NCBI GenBank assembly: GCA_964058805.1
Contig: CAXKVV010000130.1
Location: forward strand, 1 to 31,403
Direction: 5' to 3'
DNA from: Schoenoplectus triqueter
Taxonomy: Eukaryota > Streptophyta > Magnoliopsida > Poales > Cyperaceae
Length of the DNA: 31,403 bases
Position 1 is the first letter of the stretch, and the number at the start of each line of letters is the position of its first letter. The notes under the pieces are model-generated. The model was not told where the DNA came from and made no database searches. It saw only the letters and a list, made by a program, of their open reading frames with translations. Of this stretch, positions 22,833-31,403 are shown piece after piece. Made by a program: the position numbers and the translations under genes.

Positions 22833-22982
22833 AAGGGTTAATCTTCTCATAGGTCACTAAATTTTGATGTTTATTTATATTTGATGAATTTTCATTTGGT
22901 GACTAAAAATGGATAAATGATGACCAAATAAAAATATAAATAAACATCAAAGTTTAGTGACCTATCAGAAAATTAACCCTTT
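22833..22982. mobile_element. Short fold-back MITE, about 150 bp
   Basis: The left arm from 'aagggttaatcttctcatag' through 'gtcactaaattttgatgt' to 'ttatttatattt' is matched by its reverse complement ending 'attaaccctt'; the arms are about 50 bp long. It separates exon 1 of the decayed phospholipase D from the rest of the C2 domain. Confidence 0.85.
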
Positions 22983-23522
22983 TTTAATCCAAATTTCAGC
23001 AAACACAGTCTCTATCCACTCTTTAACCAATGGACAACAGCTTCACTTAATTTTAGGTTTAGCAGTCTGCAATGAACTTACCTTCAATGGAAGGGTCCAG
23101 CCATCATCAAAGACATTGTTTTTATTGGTACTTTGGTAATTTCCACCAGTTTGTTTGTTTGTATCTTGGAAACTACTGCTTTTACAGTATACTCACCAGC
23201 GGTAAAAACTATCATTGGTCGATATCAGTGTGAGAAAAGGTTTAATTGTACCAAACAGCTTGCTATAGCTGGTATATAATATAGGATAAATCAGTCCATA
23301 GCAATCTGATGCATTGCAAGAGTCAAATAGGGTTAATTGTTGATGTACCCATTGGATGTTTTCAGATTTTCAATGTCCTATGAAAATGTCAAAAATATCT
23401 TATTTCCCCATCAAATTTAAACCTAAAATACTAAATCCTAAATTCTAAACCATAAAATCTAAAACTGAAAAATGTAAGAACCTAAAGTCTATAAAATTTG
23501 AGGTATAATTTTTATACTCTAA

Positions 23523-23811
23523 GAACATCTGCATCACTCTGTCAAATTGATTGTCAAATCCTAGTTGGCAATTGTCATTTTAGTTTTAGTAGAGAGTATG
23601 CAAATTAGAAAACTTCCAAAAATTGAAAATTGCTTTGCAAGCCATGTCAGCAACGGAAGAAAATAAAAATTGATTGACAATAGAGAGAAAAAAAAAGTTA
23701 ATTATGAACAATTTTCAGCGATGCTGCCTATCTCTATTTCCAATAGCAATTGTCTATTTGCTGACATGTCCGAATTGCAATTTCAATAGCAATTCAAGGA
23801 TGTAGATGCTC
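23523..23811. mobile_element. Tourist-like MITE (289 bp) with TAA target duplication
   Basis: The ends 'gaacatctgcatca' and 'tgtagatgctc' are inverted repeats with mismatches, flanked by TAA on both sides. Inside, 'caattgtcat' and 'ttgctattggaaat'-type blocks pair across the element. The TAA duplication and GAGCATCT-like ends fit PIF/Harbinger-derived Tourist MITEs. It is non-coding. Confidence 0.7.
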
Positions 23812-24046
23812 TAACATAAAGTAACATTCTTCAATTCGAAAGATAGAGACATGGTAGACTGCTTGAATATAAAGGTCCTAAACTATATCTTGTATCAAAA
23901 CTCTTCTCTCATCTATTTACAATTCATAGCCTTTTTGTTTTAAATCAAGTACCTGATATTTTGTTTATGCAGTCAAAGATTGGCTCTTGATAACATAGGC
24001 TAAGAACCTAAGAACTAAATAAAATTGTTTTAGCAGAGATAATCCC

Positions 24047-24085
24047 ATTCTAACCTAATAGAATAATAATTTATTAGGTTAGAAT
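24047..24085. repeat. Perfect 14-bp inverted repeat
   Basis: 'attctaacctaata' at 24047-24060 and its exact complement at 24072-24085 are separated by 11 bases. It lies in unassigned sequence inside the decayed phospholipase D and is probably part of an old transposon that I could not delimit. Confidence 0.7.
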
Positions 24086-24782
24086 TAAATATTTTGGTGT
24101 TTTAGTTGGACATGTTATCATCTCAGATCTCAATTGGGGAAAATTGCAATCACAGAGTCAATCACGGCAATTTATCTAATATTGTGATGAACTGGGGAAG
24201 AAAAGATCAAATAAATGAGATAAAATTCACTCACTTCTCAACAATATTCTTACAATTGACTGCTCTCTTTATTTACAGACAGCCTTTAAGATATTAACTG
24301 TTGTCTCGTTTATTACGATTAATAAAATTCTAACTAATCTCCAACTATCTCCAACATCAGTTCTAATTGGAAGTTTCCTTCACACCTTTCTTCTTCATTT
24401 CTTTGCTCTCTGGTGCATTTTCTTTACTTCTTGTCGCTAGGATGCCTCAGTACTTGAGCGATGTGGTATGACTGGCCAGCTGATATTTGAGGGAAAGAGA
24501 AATGACTGACAGACCTGGTCCCAATTCACAGCCTCACGCCTACTTCCTCCATTATTTCATTAGGACTGGTCATCTGTGTCCCACCCTGCATTGTTTCTAC
24601 TGCATGTAACTCAGGGCCCAACTTTTCCAGCCCATCTCTTGTTTATCTTTTCTTCTCAACAGAATTGATGAAGTCAAATCCTGTTGCTATGGCTAGTTTC
24701 TAAGTGATATTGGTAGAAACTTTTGATGTAGATTCTACGAGCTGGGACCAACTTGTATTGGTTTTCTTGTTAAAATTAGGGA

Positions 24783-25496
24783 ATAACCAATGACCCATAC
24801 ATGAAAGTCTGCATTGCTGCGCCACTGTTGCATGCACTAGCATTGTCCACAACTGTGATGAGCCCCATTGGGATGAGCACTTCAGGATCCCACTTGCACA
24901 CCATGCCTCTGTGCTGGAGTTTGTAATCAAGGATGAAGATATATGTGGCGCTCAAATCATCGGTACTGCTACTGTCCCCGTCTCATCATCATCTCCTGTG
25001 AGCTTTTTGATATATGGCTTTATGTGATGGACCCCTCTGGCCAGCCAGACAGCCCCAAACCACAGCTTCATGTTGCTTTTAAATTCAATCCAGTTGATGT
25101 TAACCCAGTATATAAAAATGGGATTACTAGTGACCTCTTGAGTCATGGAGCGGAGGATGCATACTTTCCATTGAGGAAAGGTAGATGGATGATGCTGTAC
25201 CAAGATGCACATGTCAGAGATGGGGATTTGCCAAAGATATGGTGGATGGTGGGAGAGAATTTGCTCATGAAAAGTGTTGGGAGGATATCTGTCATGCTAT
25301 ATTGGAGGCGCAACACTTGATATATATTGTGGGATGGTCAATTTACACAGAGGTCAGGCTTGTCAGGGAGAGAACAAGGCCCCTGCCCAGAGCTGGATTA
25401 TGAACACTGGGAGACTTGCTGAAGTACTAGTCAGAGAAAGGGGTGGGAGTTTGTTTTCTTGTTTGGGATGACAGGACTTCAAATGAAACCCTCATG
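24783..25496 (+). pseudogene. Phospholipase D fragment: C2 domain and start of catalytic region
   Basis: Begins 'ITNDPYMKVCIA', shifts frame, then 'DEPHWDEHFRIPLAHHASVL', 'KDEDICGAQIIGTATVP', and after another shift 'DPSGQPDSPKPQLHVAFKFN', 'DAYFPLRKG', 'LYQDAHVRDGDLPKI', shift, 'HEKCWEDICHAILEAQHLIY' and 'GWSIYTEVRLVRERTRPLPR'. These follow plant phospholipase D delta in order. The acidic residues of the calcium-binding loops (NDPY, KDEDICG) remain. At least four frame changes are needed. The fragment ends at a former donor site, 'aatatg' followed by gtgagc. Confidence 0.85.
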
Positions 25497-26160
25497 ATAA
25501 ATATGGTGAGCAAGGCATAGAAATGAAATTTTCAATGCTTAACGTAGAGATTGCATGTGTAGAGTAGTAACCCAATCCTTTCACAAAATACATTGGAGAA
25601 AAAGAAGACTGAGGAGTAACATTTAGAAAAGTTGTGAATTAATGACTGTTGTTCTCGTGTTACCTATATGCGTTAGTAATTGATTGGTTTTTTATGTAGG
25701 GTGGGTTGATGCAAACTCATGAGTCATGATGAGGAGACGAGACAGTTTTTTAAGCATTCAACAGTTATTTGTGTGCTTTCACCACGGTATCGAAGTAGTA
25801 AGCTTAGCATAATGAAGTAGCAGGTAGGCTTTTCCCAAAAAATTCTCGTATCTTCTTTAATTTATTTCAACATGCAACAGTAGTTGTGACCAGTGTAGTT
25901 GTCTCTACCCTGTAATTGGATATCATGCATCTATTTCAGCTTAGTTTGTCTCTATTACAATCCCATTACTCTTATCCTGTCTGTACCCAGCAACACTAAA
26001 TGCTCCTGGAGAATTTCTTTTGCTTGAAATTTAATACAGCATTAGCATCCATATAATAACAAAAACACCAAGCTTAAGGATGTCTATGTTGCCATCTATA
26101 TTTGAAAGTTTATAATTGTGATAATGTTTTCTCTTTTCATGTAACCTTCTGCACATCAAG

Positions 26161-26358
26161 ATAGTGGGATCAATTAACACAGCATCAGAAATGCTGGATA
26201 CTTGATACAGCAGCGCCTCATAATAATAGAAAGATCACTGCTTTTATTGGAGGACTTGATCTTTGTGGTGGCCGATATGATGCACCGCAGCACAGGCTTT
26301 TTCATGACCTTTACACTGCCTATGAAGGCGATCTTCATAATCCAACTTCTAATGTATG
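26161..26358 (+). pseudogene. Phospholipase D fragment with the first HKD motif
   Basis: The codons at 26183-26206 read HQKCWILD, so the HxKxxxxD catalytic signature is preserved although the usual valines are replaced. It continues 'NNRKITAFIGGLDLCGGRYD' and 'HRLFHDLYTAYEGDLHNPT', ending at a former donor (gtatga). A frame change precedes the motif, and a stop codon arises in the alternative frame. The preceding exon (about 25702-25823) gives 'FFKHSTVICVLSPRY' but ends with an in-frame stop. Confidence 0.82.
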
Positions 26359-26453
26359 AAATCTAATGATTTGCCAATTTTTCTTTAAAGGTATGGATAT
26401 TGACTATAGTACTTCAGTAGCAAACTAATTAGATAAATATTAGTTGAGGAGGA

Positions 26454-26630
26454 TAGGGTTGTAAACGAGTCGAGTTGAGCCAAGTCAGGCCAAGCTAGGT
26501 AAGTTCAAGATCGGTTCATTAACTTAGCGAACCAAGCTGGCTTATTCATCACTTTGATTCCGAGTCAAAAGTACTGGCTTGTGATTGACGTTAACGAGCA
26601 AGTCGAGCCAGCTCATTAATAACTCGTTTA
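26454..26630 (+). mobile_element. hAT-like MITE remnant (GAGTCGAG type), right end lost
   Basis: It begins 'tagggttgtaaacgagtcga', a typical left end of small plant hAT elements, with repeated agtcgag/gagcca motifs. Near 26620 it shows 'actcgttta', the start of the matching right end, and then the homology breaks off. Confidence 0.5.
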
Positions 26631-26723
26631 ATATGTTATGATGTACTCAATCTTGACAATTGTTATTTTGACAATCTTGATATATTAGTTTATGTTTATC
26701 ATATGTTATGATGTACTCAATCT
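26631..26723 (+). repeat. Two copies of a 23-bp direct repeat
   Basis: The sequence atatgttatgatgtact plus caatct occurs at 26631-26653 and again at 26701-26723, without mismatches and 70 bp apart. The second copy abuts the RTE tail. Confidence 0.85.
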
Positions 26724-26724
26724 A

Positions 26725-26785
26725 TCAACAACAACAACAAAAGTCTTTAGTTCAATCAAGTTGGGGTAGGCTAGACATGAAACCC
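26725..26785 (-). mobile_element. 5'-truncated RTE LINE tail, minus strand
   Basis: 'caacaacaacaacaaaag' followed by 'caagttggggtaggctagac' is the reverse complement of the terminal motif of the RTE element at 1-969. Only the last 60 bases of the element are present. Confidence 0.75.
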
Positions 26786-26921
26786 AACTTTAAATTTGAA
26801 ATTTAAAATACCAAATTTGAAATACTCAAGCTATAATATCAAATTTTAAATACCAAATTTCATTAATATACATGTTACTGCATTTGTGACATGTTTGGTA
26901 TTTGTCTGCCATGGTCACGAG

Positions 26922-27941
26922 TAGAAGTGTGAGTAGAAGTGGCAGAACCCGATCCGATCAGAGAAACTCGCTCGACCCGTCCTGATTTGATTCAATTCAA
27001 AATCCAAAATAATTCGACACTAAACGATCTGATACTCGACCTGACCCAACCTGATACGACCTGAAACCCGAAATGTCCTAACACTAGATGACCTAATACT
27101 TGACCCGACCCAACCTGATACGACCCGAAATTCGAAATGACCTGAATCACGCTTTTGGAGACTCATACGTGATCTCCGTGGGTCCCACATAAATATCAAA
27201 TAAGTTGAATAATTTTATTATTATTATGAATAATAAATTATTTAATTTAAATAATAAAGTTAATATTAATTATAATATTAAATATGGTATCTATCAAATA
27301 TTTTTTTATCTATAACTCAACATATCGTTCAAATAAAATTTGTATTTTATGAATGACGAGGAATTGAGGATTGAGGAGATAAATACAAAAGAGTTTAATT
27401 CAATTGAAATTAAGGTGAAACTTGTATGATTCAAACATGCATCACTTAGAAATTCAGTCTAATTTGATTCATCTAGCCTGATTAGATCAGACACATAGAT
27501 GATGAAATATGATTTGATTCGATCTGATCTGATCTAGTCTGATATGATTCAAAATCTGAAATGATCCGACACTAGATGACCCGATAACCAACCCGACCTG
27601 ACTTGATACGATCTGAAACCCAAAATGATCCGACATTAGATGACCTGATAACCGATCCGACTCGACTCGATACGACCTAAAACCTGAAATAACCCGACAC
27701 TAGATGACCCGATAACCGACCCGACTCAACCTGATATGATCCGAAATCCAAAATGACCTGACACTATATGACCTGATAACCGACCCGACTTGACCTGATA
27801 CGATCCGAAATCTGAAATGAGCTGACACTAGAAGATCCGATACCTGACCGATCAGACCACTAACCTGATAATCTTACTAAGTCAAATTAACCCAACCCGA
27901 TCCGAACCTGAACCCGCCCGACCTACTGATTGTCACATCTA
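26922..27941 (+). mobile_element. hAT-type element of 1020 bp carrying a 64-bp minisatellite
   Basis: The ends are 'tagaagtg' and 'cacatcta', inverted repeats with one mismatch. The flanks gtcacgag and gtcatgag form an 8-bp target duplication with one mismatch. The interior is rich in gacccgac/gatccgac motifs, with tandem units at the right and one or two units at the left, separated by an AT-rich middle (about 27190-27420). No transposase is encoded. It lies where central exons of the phospholipase D would be expected. Confidence 0.7.
27554..27870 (+). repeat. Minisatellite, unit 64 bp, about five units
   Basis: Units begin near 27558 and follow at exact 64-bp steps, each containing 'ccgacactagatgaccc' and 'gataaccgacccgact' with substitutions; the fifth unit is incomplete. 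Diverged units also lie at about 27010-27140 ('acactagatgaccta'). Confidence 0.8.
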
Positions 27942-28494
27942 GTCATGAGTCATGACTAAGTTTCCCGCCTTTTTTATTGAATCAAGGAAACACTTGCTGG
28001 TCTGAGATGCCCTTCTTCCTCCGTTTTGTACATGCTTGGCCTGACTTGGCTAGCTTGGCCTCATCTAAATATTAAGTTGGTTACAAGTTTTGACTGTAGC
28101 TGGCAATTGTGATCTAACCAACATGTCAACCCAGCCTTTTAATGGCTGACCTGGTAAATTAATGAGCTGCTTCAGGTAGCTGCAAGATTGGGTCTGACCT
28201 GTGCTGTTTAGTCAATATCTTAGTCTATGAGCAAAGTTTCCAATCATCCTATACTTTTCAAAGTAATACACAAATATAGAATGAATAACAGATTTTTGTG
28301 AAACTAACAAATCTGGTAATTTGATCATAACTAGATCCAATAGATTTATTGTCAGATCTGCGGAAGCACTGCTTGGACTACTGGTCTAGTTCGGTTGGAC
28401 CAAAAAAAAGTTCATTACTTTGATTAAAAATGCAAACCTGATCCAACCAAAATAATTCCCACTATTTTAGTTTAATATGCATAATTAATTACAG

Positions 28495-28642
28495 GCGCTG
28501 GCAATCTAATACCCATGGAGCTTCCTTGAAGATTGTAGACAAAATAAGAAAACGAGAATGTTTTTCTGTTTACATAGTCATACCAATGTGGCCCGAGGGA
28601 AACCCCACTTCCTCTGCTATGCAACAGATTCTCTTCTGGCAG
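28495..28642 (+). pseudogene. Phospholipase D fragment from the C-terminal half
   Basis: After an acceptor (acag) the reading gives a block near 'GNLIPMEL', then '[20 protein letters not shown]' and '[19 protein letters not shown]', followed by a donor gtaatc. In intact enzymes this lies between the two HKD motifs. A few residues like the next exon ([10 protein letters not shown], around 28668-28697) follow almost at once, so most of the intron is gone, and coding homology then ends at a LINE fragment. Confidence 0.82.
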
Positions 28643-28699
28643 GTAATCATATCGTGGACCTCATATTATACCGACAATTATGATGATGTATGCTATTAT

Positions 28700-28885
28700 G
28701 GGTCAAGAACAGAGTTCTTTGCTTGCGCCCGCTATCAGAATGTTGTTGCCTTCGAGTGTGGAACCAGAATTTATACGCTATGAAGGGAGGCCTTGTGTAT
28801 GTTGTCCCCCAAATTCTTCGTGCCACCCTGCAATGCAAGAATAAGTGGTCTGATGTTTCCAGTATGTTCATTTTCTCAATAACTA
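28700..28885 (-). pseudogene. LINE fragment, reverse-transcriptase-associated zinc-binding domain
   Basis: The minus strand reads 'CVVIEKMNILETSDHLFLHC' then 'RVARRIWG', the pattern of the zf-RVT domain at the C-terminus of plant LINE (L1-type) polyproteins (normally CxxC, then ExxxHLFxxC and a tryptophan). The second cysteine of the pair is isoleucine here, and nothing else of the LINE is recognisable. It overlaps the end of the phospholipase D remains. Confidence 0.6.
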
Positions 28886-29920
28886 CACATGCAGAGATCG
28901 GGTCTCTTTGGAGGCAGAGGGAGGAAGAAGAGGGTGGCGCGACAATGGATTATGGCTGAGACACTACACGGCACGACATTATCGAGTGAGAGAGCACGGA
29001 TGGGGGAGTCGATGAGTAGGTGTTAGGGCGCCTCTCTCTCTCTCACCCTCTCACTCTCTCAAAGGGGACTCAGAGAGGCTGAGATAGAGCAACTATTGTC
29101 TGAAGAATATGTTTTCGTGGAGAGTTTTCAAAGGTTAATCACAACGACTCGTTTTAATCACAACGGGTATGGAGAAGTCTAAACACGAATTCTGATTTGG
29201 GGAATTCATATTTCAAAGGGAAAAAGTTTTAAGCGGTGCATACCTCCAAGTCATATCATATAAGAACAAAAAATAGTTGATTATTGTGTGCATATTTGTT
29301 GCGTCCAAATGGGCACGCATCTGATTAAAGAGGATGGCCCACCAGTTTCAAACTGCATCGGTGATTAAATAAGCAGGCAATAATTTTCACTACCCTAGCA
29401 ACTAGAACAGATTCTAGTAGTGTTTAACTAGCTAGTTCATTTATAAATTTGACTGAACATATAGTACAATATTTAGTAGGCACAGTGGTCGAGCACTTGG
29501 ATTGTTTTCTAAAAGACGGGAACTTTTCTTTGAAGTTTATAATTTTTTTGCCATTTTTCGAACGCCACCACGCTTCCTTTGAATATATCTTGGATAATTA
29601 TTTTATATCTTCCTGAATGTGATCCAGATCCTTATCAACATTCTTCAACCTCCAATGTCATGTCTCGTTTAATAATAATAATCAAATGACGTACCAGATA
29701 AAAATGCAGAGAAAAGATCATTAAAACTCTTATTGATCACAAAAGCTGCTTAATGCAACTCAAGTAAAGGAACTGAAGCTCAAATCCAAATTAAATTCAC
29801 ATTAATTAATATTCGCACAGAAATTACCTACAAGTTATAAGCAGCAGCAGCAAGCCGAAACTAAGATCACAAAAAAAATTGTTCTATAATCCTATACCTT
29901 CCCTTCAGTTAATGATATAA
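28886..29920. other. Intergenic, including the 3' flank of the channel gene
   Basis: Positions 28890-29095 are purine-rich and then CT-rich (ctctctctctctcaccctct) and stand out from the surroundings, but no ORF or known repeat could be assigned. The rest is AT-rich without features. The part next to 29920 is the presumed 3' UTR of the minus-strand channel gene. Confidence 0.45.
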
Positions 29921-31403
29921 TTAGTCAACAGATGACCAAGTGGAAGGTAACCGTGTTGAGCTTGAAGGCGGCAAATTGCGAATATTCACATCAACAGGTA
30001 TGCGGTACTCAATATCAAGCTCTCTAAGAACCCGAATCATCTCTTGAACCACTAGCTCTCTCCTTACAAACCTCATTCCCATGTCTTGGTAGTTCATTCG
30101 TTGCCGCATCCAAATAGATACTTTCAACTTATTTGTGTCCTCAACGTCTCTCAATACAACTTGTGGACCCGGATACCAATGCTCCTTTTTGTTCTCCATA
30201 AACCTATTCAATTTCAGGTTGAAGTTATTTACCCCACTCAAGCACCAAAAACAAAAATGAAAAGAGACTTGTGTAATCTTTAAAATGGAAGTAAAACAAA
30301 GAAAGATACGTAACTGTATTATTTTCTCCTTCATCTTTGCAATCTTCTCTGATGGTGTGGTGACAAGAATAGCAAAGTCAATGGAATCACCCATGTCAGG
30401 ACTTCGGTAGTAGTTGCTTATTGGTAGGGTAGCGAGCACACTATTAGGATAGTAGATCTTTAAATTATCATATCTTAGAAAGACTGTTGACATGATATTC
30501 ATCTCCTCAACAACAACCTGACATCAGAAATTCAGATTTACCAATATAATTCATTAGAAGTTTCTAATTTTAGTCATCCAAAAGGTGATACAAAGTAAAA
30601 TGTGTCCCAGTTATAATGAAACCCGTCTCCTTCTTGGCTTCTTCTAGCTAGAAACAGCCATGACATGCAACACGCAAAAATAAAAATACTAATAGTAACA
30701 ACGATAAAGAATACAGTAATGACAATAACAAAGATTAACAATATATAAATCAAAAAAGGTTTTAATTTCAGTCCAAATAGTTAACTCTCACAGGAGAGCA
30801 ATAACTACACAAAGCAACACATTTTCCCTTTTAAGGCTTTAACTATATTTGTATGATACTTGAGCATTCATGCATAACAAGAAGGTGACAAAAGAGGCAA
30901 AAATTATTACCTGATCTGCATTAATCTCACAGCGATCACCAACATCAAAGGGATGCGTCACGAATAAAAAAACAAGTGCTTCAAATAATGTCTTCAAAGT
31001 GTTCCCAAAGATGAACACTGCCAGAAGAACCTGGGAGCTCAGGAAAACAAAGAATCGTGTTCTAGCTATTCCCAAGATCAGAAGCCAGAGAGCAAAGACG
31101 ATTACTCCCACAACCACATTTGTCATCTGGTGAAGTTTATTCACAGCTGTTTTTGTGTCATTAAGTGTCAAGGCAAGAGCCTTGCGCTCTCTAAATGCAT
31201 TCACCTGCAGTGCATACAAGAAAATTGGTCTTAAATAGATGTAAAAGATAAGAAATAGTTTGATAATTCTTTTAGAAGAAGCCATTACCGCCCAGTTTTT
31301 CAGGGCACTTTTGCTAATGCGTTTGAGTTCCTGTGCTGCTTGAAAAAGATTCATTGTTTTTGTTGATTCTTCTTGCCTCATGAAACGCAAGAGATCTTGG
31401 ACG
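29921..31403 (-). CDS. Mechanosensitive ion channel, MscS-like (plant MSL10 type), C-terminal part
   Basis: Minus-strand exons in order: from beyond the window to 31289, 31204-30911, 30517-30315 and 30203-29921 (stop TAA). They give about 297 residues, roughly the last 40 percent of a plant MSL10-type protein. 'ALTLNDTKTAVNKLHQM' precedes two hydrophobic segments. The pore-lining helix and following loop contain 'FIFGNTLKTLFEALVFLF' and 'HPFDVGDRCEI', the hallmark of plant plasma-membrane MSL channels. 'VVEEMNIMSTVFLRYDN' and 'KKEHWYPGPQVVLRD' belong to the cytosolic C-terminal region. These channels open on membrane tension and pass ions, mainly anions, in well-studied relatives. The third donor is CA followed by gttacg; only this choice keeps the frame (CAG TTT ATG). 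No lesion is visible. The first coding part is outside the window, so the precise member is not certain. Confidence 0.92.

Larger units (their letters stand above)
22565..28700 (+). pseudogene. Phospholipase D, delta type, heavily decayed
   Basis: In life this enzyme hydrolyses membrane phospholipids to phosphatidic acid at the plasma membrane. Remains in the normal order are: exon 1 start at 22565 ('VLLHSDLDLHIISACNLP'), which after a frameshift in a C-run continues 'NRDLFTQRLRGCFSSC'; C2 domain and N-terminal catalytic part, 24783-25496; an exon at about 25702-25823; the exon with the first HKD motif, about 26161-26358; and a later exon, 28495-28642. Several frameshifts and stops break it. 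About 2 kb including MITEs separate exon 1 from the rest of the C2 domain. Exons for the region between the first HKD and 'IPMELALK' are absent, and nothing recognisable remains of the second HKD. Short pieces of splice-site logic persist (gt after 25496 and 28642). Assembly error could explain single frameshifts but not the missing middle. Confidence 0.82.

Noticed and set aside
24000..24360. Possible copia LTR remnant around the 14-bp inverted repeat
   Set aside because: The style of sequence suggests an LTR, but no second copy, terminal TG..CA pair or target duplication could be fixed within the window.
24943..25471. Several ORFs that look like separate small genes
   Set aside because: They are consecutive pieces of one frameshifted phospholipase D coding region in different frames.
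28526..28959. Independent plus-strand gene of about 85-89 codons
   Set aside because: The first half is a phospholipase D exon read through its donor site, and the second is the complement of a LINE fragment.

Overview
The window is nuclear DNA from a flowering plant, probably a monocot, though the sequence does not prove the clade. It is AT-rich, its genes have many short exons with GT..AG introns, and all the transposon families are plant types (SIRE-like copia, RTE LINE, hAT, Tourist-like and long fold-back MITEs). Nothing prokaryotic, no tRNA, no rRNA and no CRISPR array was seen.

Layout. Positions 1-14998 are a gene-poor block of nested repeats. They comprise the 3' end of a decayed RTE LINE (1-969), a 417-bp hAT-type MITE (1563-1979), long fold-back MITEs sitting in (TA)n tracts (2871-3562 and 9381-11094), a SIRE/Maximus-like copia element on the minus strand with two 591-bp LTRs and a decayed gag but no pol (3739-7809), two copies in opposite orientation of an unusual AT-trinucleotide-rich repeat (5451-6492 and 12553-13370), and a 464-bp hAT-type element packed with GTACCC motifs (8123-8586).

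Positions 14999-21243 hold one complete gene on the plus strand. It has 14 exons and encodes a 435-residue major facilitator superfamily transporter of the TetA/HIAT1-like plant group. Every exon junction keeps the frame. Its 2.4-kb second intron carries an inverted copy of the 417-bp MITE.

Positions 22565 to about 28700 are a wreck of a phospholipase D gene of the delta type on the plus strand. C2-domain, N-terminal catalytic, first HKD and second-half fragments are still recognisable. They are interrupted by frameshifts, stops and inserted elements: a 150-bp fold-back MITE, a Tourist-like MITE, a hAT remnant, an RTE tail, a 1-kb hAT-type element with a 64-bp minisatellite, and a LINE zinc-binding fragment. 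A large central part of the coding region is missing.

Positions 29921-31403 are the last four exons of a mechanosensitive channel gene of the MscS-like (MSL10-type) group on the minus strand. The 5' part lies beyond the window.

The three genes are unrelated in function and show no sign of working together. The transporter and the phospholipase wreck point the same way; the channel gene faces them. I see no new molecular system here. The points most worth following are the gag-only copia element with MYB-like palindromes in its LTRs, the paired AT-rich array elements, the cluster of fold-back MITEs in (TA)n tracts, the minisatellite-bearing hAT element, and the decayed phospholipase D.
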